34,762 nt of DNA from Sphingomonadales bacterium (GTDB lineage: Bacteria > Pseudomonadota > Alphaproteobacteria > Sphingomonadales > Sphingomonadaceae): the NCBI GenBank assembly GCA_028869175.1, contig JAGWTB010000018.1, positions 1 through 34,762 of the forward strand. Direction: 5' to 3'. Shown in pieces: positions 1-9,106 of this stretch. Made by a program: the position numbers and the translations under genes. Under the pieces are notes generated by a model that was not told the origin of the DNA, did no database searches, and worked only from the letters and a program-made list of their open reading frames with translations. Position 1 is the stretch's first letter, and every line of letters begins with the position of its first letter.

Positions 1-153
1 AAATGCGTCCAGCCCCCGATGGATGCCACCATACGGCAGGCTTGCCGCCTGCTCGACGAGCAGATCAGCATGAGCAAGCCGTGCCACTTCTGCTGCTTCA
101 CCGGCCATGACGGCAGCGGAGAAGGCGTGGATCACCGCAAGATTGTCAGCCAT
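1..153 (-). CDS. SnoaL/NTF2-like protein, N-terminal part (truncated by window edge)
   Basis: Minus-strand reading from ATG at 153: MADNLAVIHAFSAAVMAGEAAEVARLAHADLLVEQAASLPYGGIHRGLDAF; N-terminus resembles NTF2-like polyketide cyclase-type proteins. Confidence 0.5.
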   Translation of the reverse strand, partial: MADNLAVIHAFSAAVMAGEAAEVARLAHADLLVEQAASLPYGGIHRGLDAF

Positions 154-158
154 CTGCC

Positions 159-920
159 CTACCCTGCAATGGTATAGCCGCCGTCGACAGCGATGACCTG
201 TCCGGTCAGCCACGCGGCGGCCGAGCTGGACAGGAACAGCGCCGCGCCGGCAATGTCGCCCGGTTCGCCGTGCCGGCCCAGCGGCGTGCGGGCGAGCATT
301 GCCTGGTTGACCGCATCGATATCCATCACCGGCCCGGTGAAGCCGCTGCGCACGAAGCCGGCGGCCAGAGCGTTCACCCGGATGCGCTTTGCCGCCCAGT
401 GGACCGCCAGCACGCGCGTCAGGCCGAGCAGCCCGGTCTTCCCCGCGCCATAGCCCGGAACCGCCTCTACCCCGAAAAAGCTGCTGCCCGAAGCGAGGCT
501 GATCACCGATCCACCGCCCGCCAGCGTGGACGCCGCGAGCAACGGTTCGCAGCGCGAGGCAAGGCGGTGAACGCCGGTGAGATGCATCGAAACCGCCCGG
601 TCAAAGACATCGGGATCGTATTCGTCCAGCCCCAGCGCGAACATCGCCAGGCCCGCCGAATTGACCAGCACGTCGAGCCGGTCCAACCCGCTGGCCAGCG
701 CATCGATCGCCGCCTTGTCCTCGATATCGAGCCGGGCATAGGCGAAGCCGGACAGATCGGCATCATAGTCCGCCGCCGATCCGCGCGTGCCGGTGATGGT
801 CACCGCCGCGCCGGCATCGCGGAACGCCTCGGCAATCGCCCCGCCAATGCCGCCGGTGCCGCCTGTCACCAGTACCGCAGCCCCGGTGAAGTCGAAGGAA
901 ATGTCGTTCCAGCGCATCAT
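159..920 (-). CDS. SDR family oxidoreductase
   Basis: TGGTGGIG cofactor motif, NSAG, YGAGK catalytic motif, C-terminal DGGYTIAG. Confidence 0.93.
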   Translation of the reverse strand: MMRWNDISFDFTGAAVLVTGGTGGIGGAIAEAFRDAGAAVTITGTRGSAADYDADLSGFAYARLDIEDKAAIDALASGLDRLDVLVNSAGLAMFALGLDEYDPDVFDRAVSMHLTGVHRLASRCEPLLAASTLAGGGSVISLASGSSFFGVEAVPGYGAGKTGLLGLTRVLAVHWAAKRIRVNALAAGFVRSGFTGPVMDIDAVNQAMLARTPLGRHGEPGDIAGAALFLSSSAAAWLTGQVIAVDGGYTIAG

Positions 921-1504
921 TCGGGCTCCTGCGGCGGGACCATTTCCGGCGGGATCAGGTCTAGCGCATTGCGTTCCGGCTCGCTCCCATCCCAGCTGGC
1001 GGCAATCCGTTCCATCTCGGCGAAGAACGGCTCCATCGGGCCGTGGACCATGAGCTGCGCCAGCAGCGGCTCAGCGCTGCCCGCCGGCTCGACATAGATC
1101 TCGTAGGCAAAGCCGCTGACCGGCTCGATGAATTCCTGCACCATTGTGAAGGGCTGCCCCTTGGCCGCCGCACTGGCGAGCGCGCCATCGAAGCTGTCGC
1201 AGAAATAGGCGGAATGATGCAGGCCGCCGCCGGGGTTGCGAAGGATAAATTCGCGGTAGGCGGATGGCGTTTCGTCATGCTGGCACAGCAATTCGATCTG
1301 CTGGCTACCCGAATAGGCGAAGGCGGCGGAAAACAGCGGATCATGCCGTTCGCCGCGATAGCGCGCGGCGACCCGGATGCGGCGCATGGTGAAGACCGGG
1401 CCGATGCCGGCTTCGACCAGCCGCTGCACTGCCGCGTTGAAATCGGGAACGACGAAGGCCAGGTGTTCGGCCTTGCCAAAATAGCGGCTCATGACGTTTT
1501 CCAT
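917..1504 (-). CDS. VOC family (glyoxalase/epimerase-like) protein
   Basis: AEHLAFVVPDFNAAVQRLVEAGIGP ... GGGLHHSAYFC ... YEIYVEPAG pattern; overlaps the SDR start by 4 bp. Confidence 0.8.
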   Translation of the reverse strand: MENVMSRYFGKAEHLAFVVPDFNAAVQRLVEAGIGPVFTMRRIRVAARYRGERHDPLFSAAFAYSGSQQIELLCQHDETPSAYREFILRNPGGGLHHSAYFCDSFDGALASAAAKGQPFTMVQEFIEPVSGFAYEIYVEPAGSAEPLLAQLMVHGPMEPFFAEMERIAASWDGSEPERNALDLIPPEMVPPQEPE

Positions 1505-1573
1505 CCTCTCGGAGCAAAGCGACCGGCTCGATCACCGATTCTCCGGGAGAGGGTAGTACGCTTGCGTCCTAAA

Positions 1574-2383
1574 TCAACCTGTTTCGTTACCGCCGAACTT
1601 CGGCTTGCGCCTCTCGTTGAAGGCACTGACCCCTTCGCGGTAGTCTGCGGTGTGCTTGCACAGGCCTTCATAGGCGATCATCGCCTCGTAAACCGTGGCG
1701 GCCATCTGCCGCAGCGGAATATTGGCGGTGATCTTGCTGTAGCGAATCGCGGTCTGGGCACCGGCGGCCAGCCGGGCGGCATAGCGTTCGACGAATGCGG
1801 CGAACTCCGCCTCGGGCTTGACGAAGGTGATCAGGCCGATCCGCTCGGCTTCCGTGGCATCCAGCGCATCGCCGGTCAGCAGATAGTGCTTGGCCTTGGC
1901 ATAGCCGATCAATTGCGGCCAGATCAGCGAGCCGCCGTCGCCGGTGGACAGGCCCACCTTGCAATGCGGATCGGCAAAGCGGGCCGCCTCGGTGGCGATG
2001 ACGACATCACACAGCAGGGCGATCGAAGCGCCGAAGCCCATGGCATCGCCGTTGACCGCCGCGATCACCGGCTTGGGGCATTCGAGCAAGCTGCCGACGA
2101 TCCGCCGCATTACCTGCGCTTCGCAGACGAAGGACGGCAGGCCGTGCTCCAGCTCGTCGGCCAGCCAGGTTAGATCGCCGCCGGCGCAGAACACCTTGCC
2201 TGCCCCGGTCAGCACGATCACATCGCTGTCCGGGTCGTCGGCGGCGTCGACAAACACGCGGCCCATCTCGGCATGGAGCCGTTCGGTGACGACGTTGAGC
2301 CGCTCCGGCAGGTTGATGCGGATGGTCAGCACCCGGTCGGCGCGTTCGAAGGCCAGGGTTTCGTAGCGCGCAGCATCCAGCAT
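1574..2383 (-). CDS. Enoyl-CoA hydratase/isomerase family protein
   Basis: FCAGGDL oxyanion-hole motif, KPVIAAVNGDAMGFGASIAL, VGLSTGDGG. Confidence 0.92.
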   Translation of the reverse strand: MLDAARYETLAFERADRVLTIRINLPERLNVVTERLHAEMGRVFVDAADDPDSDVIVLTGAGKVFCAGGDLTWLADELEHGLPSFVCEAQVMRRIVGSLLECPKPVIAAVNGDAMGFGASIALLCDVVIATEAARFADPHCKVGLSTGDGGSLIWPQLIGYAKAKHYLLTGDALDATEAERIGLITFVKPEAEFAAFVERYAARLAAGAQTAIRYSKITANIPLRQMAATVYEAMIAYEGLCKHTADYREGVSAFNERRKPKFGGNETG

Positions 2384-2384
2384 G

Positions 2385-2783
2385 TCAGGAAATCACCACA
2401 TTGATGGCACCCGCTGCCGGGTGAACGGTTGAAGGCCCTGCGGGGTAAAGATCGAACACCGAATTATCGCAGGCCATGCCGCGCAGCAATTGCAGTTCCA
2501 TCGGCGCGGAACACTGTTCGAGCAGTTGCTTCACCACAGATTGGAACACGTCCGATTCGCGCAGTGCAGCCAGGGCGTTCTCGTCCTTGTAGGATTCGAT
2601 GGTGAAGAAGGTGCCGTCGCTCCGGTCCCAGCCGTAGAACACCAGGTTGCACTGGTCTTCCAGCATGTCTTTCGCGCCGTTCCACAAGGCATGGAAGATC
2701 GCCTCGAACGCCTCGCGCCGGGCGGGATCGACGTGAAACCGGGCGATGAAGCAGCTCGATTCGATGGTGACGATACCTGGCAT
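2385..2783 (-). CDS. ABM-domain / quinol-monooxygenase-like small protein
   Basis: ORF trimmed to ATG at 2783 (MPGIVTIESSCFIARFHVDPARREAFEAIFHALW...); ferredoxin-like ABM pattern 'FTIESYKDENALAALRESDVFQ'. Confidence 0.7.
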   Translation of the reverse strand: MPGIVTIESSCFIARFHVDPARREAFEAIFHALWNGAKDMLEDQCNLVFYGWDRSDGTFFTIESYKDENALAALRESDVFQSVVKQLLEQCSAPMELQLLRGMACDNSVFDLYPAGPSTVHPAAGAINVVIS

Positions 2784-2838
2784 CGGAGCCCCTTCCGGCT
2801 GGCTTGACTGAATTTGCAGTAAAGCGCATTGCCATGAC

Positions 2839-2861
2839 GTTCGCAAGCGAACTATATTCGC
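2839..2861. promoter_or_regulatory. Candidate operator in divergent promoter (overlapping inverted repeats)
   Basis: GTTCGCAAGCGAAC (arms GTTCGC/GCGAAC) and GCGAACTATATTCGC (arms GCGAA/TTCGC), between 2783(-) and 2896(+). Confidence 0.45.
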
Positions 2862-2895
2862 GATCAGGACAAGGCGAGAGAGGAACCAGCGGCCC

Positions 2896-3756
2896 GTGAC
2901 CCTCAACATCGATGCCATAGCGCGGCTGGATCTGCGCCCCGCCGTCCAGGAAATGACCGCGCGCGACACCATCGTCTATGCTCTCGGCCTGGGATACGGC
3001 GAGGACCCGATGGACCGGTGCGAACTGCCCTTCGTCTATGAAAAGGGCCTGCACGCCATGCCGTCGATGGCCAACATCCTGTGCCATCCGGGGTTCTGGG
3101 CGCAGGATCCGCAATACGGCATTGACTGGGTGAAGGTGCTGCACGCCGAACAGGAATTCCGCATCCATTCGCCGCTTCCCGCCGAAGGCCGCATCCGCGG
3201 TGAAGTGCGGGTGACCGGAGTGGAAGACAAGGGCGAAGGCAAGGGCGCGCTGATCCACCAGGTCAAGGAACTCTTCGCCGAGGAGAGCGGCACGCATCTC
3301 GCGTCGGTGCGCCAGACGCTCATGTTGCGCGGCAATGGCGGGCAGGGCTCTTTCGGACAGCCCGAAGCGCAGCCCGAGGCCCTGCCGGACGCATCGCCCG
3401 ATACCACGGCCGAGATTGCCACCCGGCCCGGGCTGGCCCTGCTCTACCGGCTCAGCGGCGACAGGAACCCGCTCCACGCCGATCCTGCCGTCGCCGCCAA
3501 GGCGGGATTCGACCGGCCGATCCTGCACGGCCTGTGCACCATGGGCATCGCCGCCCGCGCGCTGATCCAGCATTGCTGCGATTATGACCCTACGCGGCTG
3601 GCCGGCATGTTCGTGCGCTTTTCGCGCCCGGTCGTGCCGGGTGACACGCTGCGCTTCGAACTGTTCGGCAACGGCGCCAATCTGCGCTTCCGGGCCCGCG
3701 CCGTAGAGCGCGACGTGGTGGTGCTCGATCGCTGCCACGCGACGATCAGGCCATGA
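2896..3756 (+). CDS. MaoC-like (double-hotdog, hydratase-2 type) dehydratase
   Basis: YALGLGYGEDP N-terminus and 'RLSGDRNPLHADPAVAAKAGFDRPILHGLCTMG' hydratase-2 motif. Confidence 0.9.
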   Translation: MTLNIDAIARLDLRPAVQEMTARDTIVYALGLGYGEDPMDRCELPFVYEKGLHAMPSMANILCHPGFWAQDPQYGIDWVKVLHAEQEFRIHSPLPAEGRIRGEVRVTGVEDKGEGKGALIHQVKELFAEESGTHLASVRQTLMLRGNGGQGSFGQPEAQPEALPDASPDTTAEIATRPGLALLYRLSGDRNPLHADPAVAAKAGFDRPILHGLCTMGIAARALIQHCCDYDPTRLAGMFVRFSRPVVPGDTLRFELFGNGANLRFRARAVERDVVVLDRCHATIRP

Positions 3757-4544
3757 CCGCGCCGAGCTTCGACCCGGCAGGAACCGGCCTGCTGCTGGCG
3801 CTCGACGGCTGCCACAACTTTCGCCGGGTAGCCGGTTGGCGCACCCGCGACGGACGCACCGTGCGCGCAGGCCGCCTGTTTCGCGCAGATGGTCTGGGGG
3901 CGCTGAGTGACGCCGATCACCGTAGCCTGGCAGCGCTCGGCCTCGGCCACGTGTTCGATCTGCGGGCCAGCGGCGAGATTGCCCATGCTCCGTCGCGCTG
4001 GCCGGGCGACTGGCAGCTTGCCACATGGCAAGGCGCGGAATCGGCGGCAGAGGCCGACATCACCCGGATGATGGCGCGCGAAGGCCTGACCGCCGCCGAC
4101 TTTCGCGCCGCGATGTGCGGCGTCTATGCCCGCTTCCATGACGATCTTGCCGCAGCGACCGCCGCCGCCGCGCGCGCCTTGGCGGAAGGTGACGGCAGCG
4201 TGCTGATCCACTGCACCGCCGGCAAGGATCGTACCGGCTTCGTCACCGCCATGGTGCTGAACGCGGCCGGCGTGACCGAAGACGACGTGCTCGCCGACTA
4301 CCTGCTGTCCAACGCCAGCCTGCCGTCGGCCCGGATCAGGTTCAACGTGGACGGGCGGCTCGATGGCGTGGAAGCCCGCGCGCCCGGTGCCCTCGATGCG
4401 CTGGTGGGTGTTCATGCAGAATATCTGCAAGCCGCCGTGGCCCCGATGATCGCGGGATTCGGCTCGGTCGATGGCTGGCTGGCCGCCCGCGCCGGAATCG
4501 ACACGCCACTGCGCGAGCGCCTGCGGAAACGATTGTTGACTTGA
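3753..4544 (+). CDS. Tyrosine-protein phosphatase-like protein (PTP/DSP fold)
   Basis: P-loop CTAGKDRTG (CX5R) in VLIHCTAGKDRTGFVTAMVL; 4-bp overlap with upstream MaoC. Confidence 0.87.
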   Translation: MTAPSFDPAGTGLLLALDGCHNFRRVAGWRTRDGRTVRAGRLFRADGLGALSDADHRSLAALGLGHVFDLRASGEIAHAPSRWPGDWQLATWQGAESAAEADITRMMAREGLTAADFRAAMCGVYARFHDDLAAATAAAARALAEGDGSVLIHCTAGKDRTGFVTAMVLNAAGVTEDDVLADYLLSNASLPSARIRFNVDGRLDGVEARAPGALDALVGVHAEYLQAAVAPMIAGFGSVDGWLAARAGIDTPLRERLRKRLLT

Positions 4545-4557
4545 GGGAGAGCCTGAC

Positions 4558-5562
4558 ATGAGCAGCACCACCGACTGGAACGCCAATCTCTCCCGCGCCT
4601 TCGGCGAGGCGAGGCCGGAGGACGAATACTTCCACGGCTGGGGACCCGAAGGCGATTCGCTGACCGAGACCTGGTACTGGGGTTTCAACATCCCGGAAGC
4701 TGCAATCAACTGCTTCATCTATTGCTGGACGCATCCCAACCTCGATGTCGTGACCGCCGGGCTGATCATCTACAAGGGCATCAAGCGCCACCACCTCGCC
4801 TCAGAAGTGTTCGACATGCCCGCCTACCTCAAGCTTGGCCCGGTGGTGGGCGACGGCAGCGCCATCCGCGTGCCCAACGGCCTATCCGTGGACGTGATCG
4901 AGCCGCTGCAGCACATGAAGCTGAACTTTGAGGACAAGGGCCGCGACAGCGCCTTTGCCATCGACCTGCGCGCGGTCGGCCGTCCGGTCATGCGCGGCAA
5001 CAACCTGCACTTCGAACAGGTGATGCACGCCACCGGCCACCTGCGCCTGCGCGGGGAGGACCATGCGGTCGATGGCTATACCGTGCGCGACCGCTCGTGG
5101 GGCGAACACCGGCCCGAAGGCCACAACCCCGGCCCGCCCTATAACTGGGTGACCGGTAGCTTCGACCGGGGCCGCGTCGCCTTCAACATCGGTTCCTGCG
5201 ACGATCCGGCCGGCAATCCCGAATGGCTGGGCAAGATTGCCTGCAACCCGGATTCGATCTTCAAGGACGGCTGGATCGCCCGTGGCGACGAACAACGCCG
5301 CATCGTCCGCGCCAGCAAGAAGTGCTGGCGACACCGCGAAATGCTGATGCCCGAACGCTTCGAGATCGAAATGGAGGACGAGGACGGGCAGTTGGAGCGC
5401 ATGACCGGCACGGTCATCGCTTCGGTCCCCGGCTTCCACTGGCCCAACATCGCCACCCACCTCGCACTGGTGGAATGGCAGTGGAGCGGGCTGACGGGTT
5501 ACGGCGAGAGCCAGGACGTTCACTGGAACGATTACGTCTATCACTGCGGGCAGATCGCCTGA
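4558..5562 (+). CDS. Uncharacterised family protein (DUF7064/DUF7065-like; 'RDRSWG' family)
   Basis: TWYWGFNIPEAAINCFIY ... YTVRDRSWGEHRPEG; shares motifs with 5585-6805 and 18052-19104. Confidence 0.65.
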   Translation: MSSTTDWNANLSRAFGEARPEDEYFHGWGPEGDSLTETWYWGFNIPEAAINCFIYCWTHPNLDVVTAGLIIYKGIKRHHLASEVFDMPAYLKLGPVVGDGSAIRVPNGLSVDVIEPLQHMKLNFEDKGRDSAFAIDLRAVGRPVMRGNNLHFEQVMHATGHLRLRGEDHAVDGYTVRDRSWGEHRPEGHNPGPPYNWVTGSFDRGRVAFNIGSCDDPAGNPEWLGKIACNPDSIFKDGWIARGDEQRRIVRASKKCWRHREMLMPERFEIEMEDEDGQLERMTGTVIASVPGFHWPNIATHLALVEWQWSGLTGYGESQDVHWNDYVYHCGQIA

Positions 5563-5584
5563 GACCACATTTGAGGAGACGGCG

Positions 5585-6805
5585 ATGCTGACGCCCTATG
5601 ACGAGTTCCCGGTTCACCAGGCGTCCCGCCCGTTCAGCTATATCCCGTCGACCGACTACAACTGGGATGATGGCTACTACTTCGGCGTCTTTTCGCCCGC
5701 CGAGGGCGTGCATCTCTCCACCGGCGCGCGGATCAATGCCAACAGCGACATGATCGGCGGCTATGCGCTGCTGAACGTGCGCGGCCACCAGACGACCTTG
5801 CGGTTCAACCGCTGCTGGCGGCGCAACTTCAACGTCGAGGTCGGTCCATGGAAGGTCGAATTCGTCGAACCGATGAAGCGCATCCGCCTGACGCTTGGCC
5901 CCAACGACAGCGGGATGCAGTTCGACCTGATGTGGGAGGGCACCTCGCCGCCGTTCCTTGAGGAACACCATGTCGCAACCAATCGCGGGCGGCGCACCAC
6001 CGATCAGTCGCGCTATTCGCAGCCCGGCACCGCGCGCGGCTGGATCGCGCTGGGCAGCAAGCGCTGGCAGGTGGAGCCGCAGGGCTGGCACGGCGCGCGC
6101 GACCATTCGTGGGGCCTCTATGCCGAACGCCCGCCACTTTCCCCCGTCGCCTCGCTGCTGCCCCCGCGCGAGACGGATGCCGGGCCGAAGCGCGCGCTGC
6201 GCTTCTGGACCTGCTTTCGCAGCGAACCGTTCAGCGGCTTTTGGCACGTCCACGAAACACCGGACGGCGAACAGGTGAAAATGAACGACGTGTTCGGCAC
6301 CCCGTTCGGCGGCACGCTCTATCGCGGCTGGGATGCGGGGCCAGTGGCGCTGTCAGCCGTGCGCCACGACATTGCCATCGATCGCGCCACGCTGATGCTG
6401 CGCCGGGCCGACATCGAATTGACCGACTGCGCCGGCGGCATCTGGCAGCAGACCTTCGAACCCGCCGCCCCGCCATGGGTGGTGCAGACCATGGGCTATC
6501 ACCCCGGCAGCTGGAAGGACGGCGGCACCTTCTTCACCTTCCATGGCAGCGAGGAACTGGCAATCGAGTGGGATCACTTCGATTTCTCGAACCAGCCCTG
6601 CCCTTACGAACCCTACCGGGTCAGCGGCGAAGCGGCGGCCACCACTTTTGGCGAAGGGGCCACGCGCGGGGCCACGGTCCAGGGGCCTGAATACCTGTGC
6701 AAGGTCACCACCCGGGCACCCGACGGCACCATCGGCGAAGGCGCCGGCCAGGTGGAATTCTTCCTCAACGGCAGGCACGGGCGCTACAACCCCGACGGGT
6801 CATAG
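5585..6805 (+). CDS. Uncharacterised family protein (DUF7064/DUF7065-like), divergent paralog
   Basis: GWHGARDHSWGLYAERPP matches the RDRSWG motif of neighbours; intact 406-aa ORF immediately downstream. Confidence 0.6.
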   Translation: MLTPYDEFPVHQASRPFSYIPSTDYNWDDGYYFGVFSPAEGVHLSTGARINANSDMIGGYALLNVRGHQTTLRFNRCWRRNFNVEVGPWKVEFVEPMKRIRLTLGPNDSGMQFDLMWEGTSPPFLEEHHVATNRGRRTTDQSRYSQPGTARGWIALGSKRWQVEPQGWHGARDHSWGLYAERPPLSPVASLLPPRETDAGPKRALRFWTCFRSEPFSGFWHVHETPDGEQVKMNDVFGTPFGGTLYRGWDAGPVALSAVRHDIAIDRATLMLRRADIELTDCAGGIWQQTFEPAAPPWVVQTMGYHPGSWKDGGTFFTFHGSEELAIEWDHFDFSNQPCPYEPYRVSGEAAATTFGEGATRGATVQGPEYLCKVTTRAPDGTIGEGAGQVEFFLNGRHGRYNPDGS

Positions 6806-6819
6806 CGCCCGCCGGCTCG

Positions 6820-7053
6820 CTATTCGATGTAGCCGAGCACCGTCCCGACCTCGACCGGATCGCCGCCTGCGGCGACGACGATCCTGAGCGTGCCGCTGCC
6901 CGGCGCCTCGACCTCGTTGGTCGACTTGTCGCTTTCTAGCGAGAACAGCGGCTGGCCTTCGGCAACGCTCCCGCCATCGGCCACCAGCCATTCAGCGACA
7001 GTGCCCTCGTTCATCGAGAAGCCGATCTTGGGGAGCAGGATTTCAACAGCCAT
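6820..7053 (-). CDS. Stand-alone biotinyl/lipoyl attachment domain protein
   Basis: 77 aa only: MAVEILLPKIGFSMNEGTVAEWLVADGGSVAEGQPLFSLESDKSTNEVEAPGSGTLRIVVAAGGDPVEVGTVLGYIE; lipoyl-Lys context ESDKSTNEVEAP. Confidence 0.92.
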   Translation of the reverse strand: MAVEILLPKIGFSMNEGTVAEWLVADGGSVAEGQPLFSLESDKSTNEVEAPGSGTLRIVVAAGGDPVEVGTVLGYIE

Positions 7054-7085
7054 GGGTAGTATCCTCGATTAGTGCCTGATGGCGT

Positions 7086-8060
7086 TCAGGCCAGCAGAGC
7101 CCGCGCGGCTGCGCCGATGCTGGCCGGATTGGGCACGAAGGCGGTTTCCAGCGGCTTGCTGAACGGCACCGCACAGAACGCCGCGCCGAGCCGGTCAATC
7201 GGGGCCTTGAGCTTGCCGAATAGTTCCTTGCCGACTACCGCCGCGATTTCCGCGCCGACGCCGTGTTCCTTGACCGCTTCATGTACCACGAGCAACCGAC
7301 CGGTCTTGGCGACGCTGGCGAGAACGGTCTCCCGGTCCCACGGTGCGATCGTGCGCAGATCGATCACTTCGACCGACAGGCCGTCCTTTTCCAGTTCGGC
7401 GGCGACGGCCAGCGCATGATGGACCATCAGCGCATAAGCGACGATGGTCAGGTCGCTGCCTTCGCGCACGACCTTGGCCTTGCCCAGCGGCACCTTTTCC
7501 AGCGTGGTTTCCATCGGCCCGAACAGCAGCGGAATCGTCTCGACGAAGATCACCGGATCGTCGTCCTCGATCGCCGAACGCATCAGCCCGTAGGCGTCGC
7601 TGGAGTTGGATGGGATCACCACCTTCATCCCCGCCGTGTGGGCGAACCACGCCTCCAGGAAGTCGCAGTGCTGCCCGCCGGTGCCCAGCCCCGCGCCGGT
7701 GGCGGTGCGCACCACCATCGGCACGTTGGTCTGGCCGCCGGACATGAAGCGCAGCTTGGCGGCGTGGTTGACCAGCATGTCCATGGCGACGGTCGAGAAG
7801 TTCATCAGCATCAGTTCGGCTACCGGGCGGAAACCACCGATAGCGGCACCCACAGCGGAACCGATGATCGCCTGTTCGGAGATCGGCGTGGACAGCACGC
7901 GATCCTCGCCGAAGCGTTCGGACAGGCCCTTGGTGACGCCAACGATGCCGCCACCTTCGGGATCGGCCACTTCCTCGCCCAGGGCGAGCACGGTGTCATC
8001 GGCTTCCATCGCATCGTGCAGCGCGCGATTGATCGCCTGGATCATGTTCATCTTTTCCAT
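7086..8060 (-). CDS. 2-oxoacid dehydrogenase E1 component, beta subunit
   Basis: MIQAINRALHDAMEADDTVLALGEEVADPEGG ... FGEDRVLSTPISEQAIIGSAVGAAIGGFRPVAE. Confidence 0.95.
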   Translation of the reverse strand: MEKMNMIQAINRALHDAMEADDTVLALGEEVADPEGGGIVGVTKGLSERFGEDRVLSTPISEQAIIGSAVGAAIGGFRPVAELMLMNFSTVAMDMLVNHAAKLRFMSGGQTNVPMVVRTATGAGLGTGGQHCDFLEAWFAHTAGMKVVIPSNSSDAYGLMRSAIEDDDPVIFVETIPLLFGPMETTLEKVPLGKAKVVREGSDLTIVAYALMVHHALAVAAELEKDGLSVEVIDLRTIAPWDRETVLASVAKTGRLLVVHEAVKEHGVGAEIAAVVGKELFGKLKAPIDRLGAAFCAVPFSKPLETAFVPNPASIGAAARALLA

Positions 8061-8074
8061 GTCGGTGCTCCCGC

Positions 8075-9058
8075 TCAGGCGATTTCGTGGGCGAAGACGT
8101 CGCGCTTCAGTTCGGCGACATCGGGATAGTCGGCGGCATAGGCGGCCTGGACAGCGGCATCGATGGTGACAAGGATGCCCGCCTCCATCGTGTCGAGCGC
8201 GGCCCCGTCGGCGATGCCGCTGTCGATCAGCCGCTGGCGCAGCGCGGGCACCGGATCGGCGGCCTTGGCGGCGGCCATTTCCTCCGCCGGAATGTAGTGC
8301 CCCGGATCGCCCAGCAGGTGGCCGTTGAAGCGGAAGGTCATCGCCTCGATCAGGGTCGGCCCCTCACCATTGCGTGCCCGGTTGATCGCCCACTTGGCGG
8401 CTCCGTACATCTCGTCGGGATCGTTGCCATTCACCGTTACGCCTTCCATGCCGTAACCGGCGGCGCGCTTCGAATATTGCTCGACGCGCGACGACTTCTT
8501 CATGCTGGTGTGTTCGGCATAGCGGTTGTTCTGGCACAGGAAGATCACCGGCAGGTTGAACACCGCGGCGAAGTTCAGGCTTTCATGGAACGCGCCGATA
8601 TTGCAGGCGCCGTCGCCGAAACAGGCCAGCGCCACCTGCCGCTTGTTCTTCAGCTTCGCCGCCCAGCCGAGGCCCGTGGCGATCGGCATCGACGAGCCGA
8701 CGATGCCGGTGGTGACCATCGATCCGGTCGGCGGATGGGTCAGGTGCATGGTGCCGCCCTTGCCCTTGCACGATCCAGTGACGCGGCCCGCCAGTTCGGC
8801 CCACATCAGGTCAAGCGGAAAGCCCTTGGCGACCATGTCATGCGTGCCGCGATAGATGGTGCAGAGGTAGTCGTCGTCGTTCATGTTGGGCATGACCGAC
8901 GAAGGAATGATCTCCTGCCCCCGCGCGCTGTAATAGGGCGTCACCAGCCGGCCGCTCATCATTTCCTTGATGATGCGCTCGTCGTTGAGCTTGATCGTGA
9001 TGGCCCGGCGATAGATGTCGAGCAACTGCTCGTTGGTCGGCTTGGGATAGTTGGACAT
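8075..9058 (-). CDS. Thiamine-diphosphate-dependent 2-oxoacid dehydrogenase E1 component, alpha subunit
   Basis: CFGDGACNIGAFHESLNFAAVFNLPVIFLCQNN ThDP-binding motif. Confidence 0.95.
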   Translation of the reverse strand: MSNYPKPTNEQLLDIYRRAITIKLNDERIIKEMMSGRLVTPYYSARGQEIIPSSVMPNMNDDDYLCTIYRGTHDMVAKGFPLDLMWAELAGRVTGSCKGKGGTMHLTHPPTGSMVTTGIVGSSMPIATGLGWAAKLKNKRQVALACFGDGACNIGAFHESLNFAAVFNLPVIFLCQNNRYAEHTSMKKSSRVEQYSKRAAGYGMEGVTVNGNDPDEMYGAAKWAINRARNGEGPTLIEAMTFRFNGHLLGDPGHYIPAEEMAAAKAADPVPALRQRLIDSGIADGAALDTMEAGILVTIDAAVQAAYAADYPDVAELKRDVFAHEIA

Positions 9059-9106
9059 TGGCCCCTCTCCTCTCGGGTGTTCGGTCCGGGTTGAGCCCGG
9101 AGCAGG

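Noticed and set aside
2464-4026. 520-aa minus-strand ORF
   Set aside because: Antisense to the MaoC gene and a frame-shadow of the ABM gene; no recognisable motifs.
7086-9058. Acetoin dehydrogenase assignment for the E1 pair
   Set aside because: Sequence fits the general E1 alpha/beta family, but no acetoin-specific neighbours (AcoC/AcoL/AcoX) are present; substrate left unassigned.
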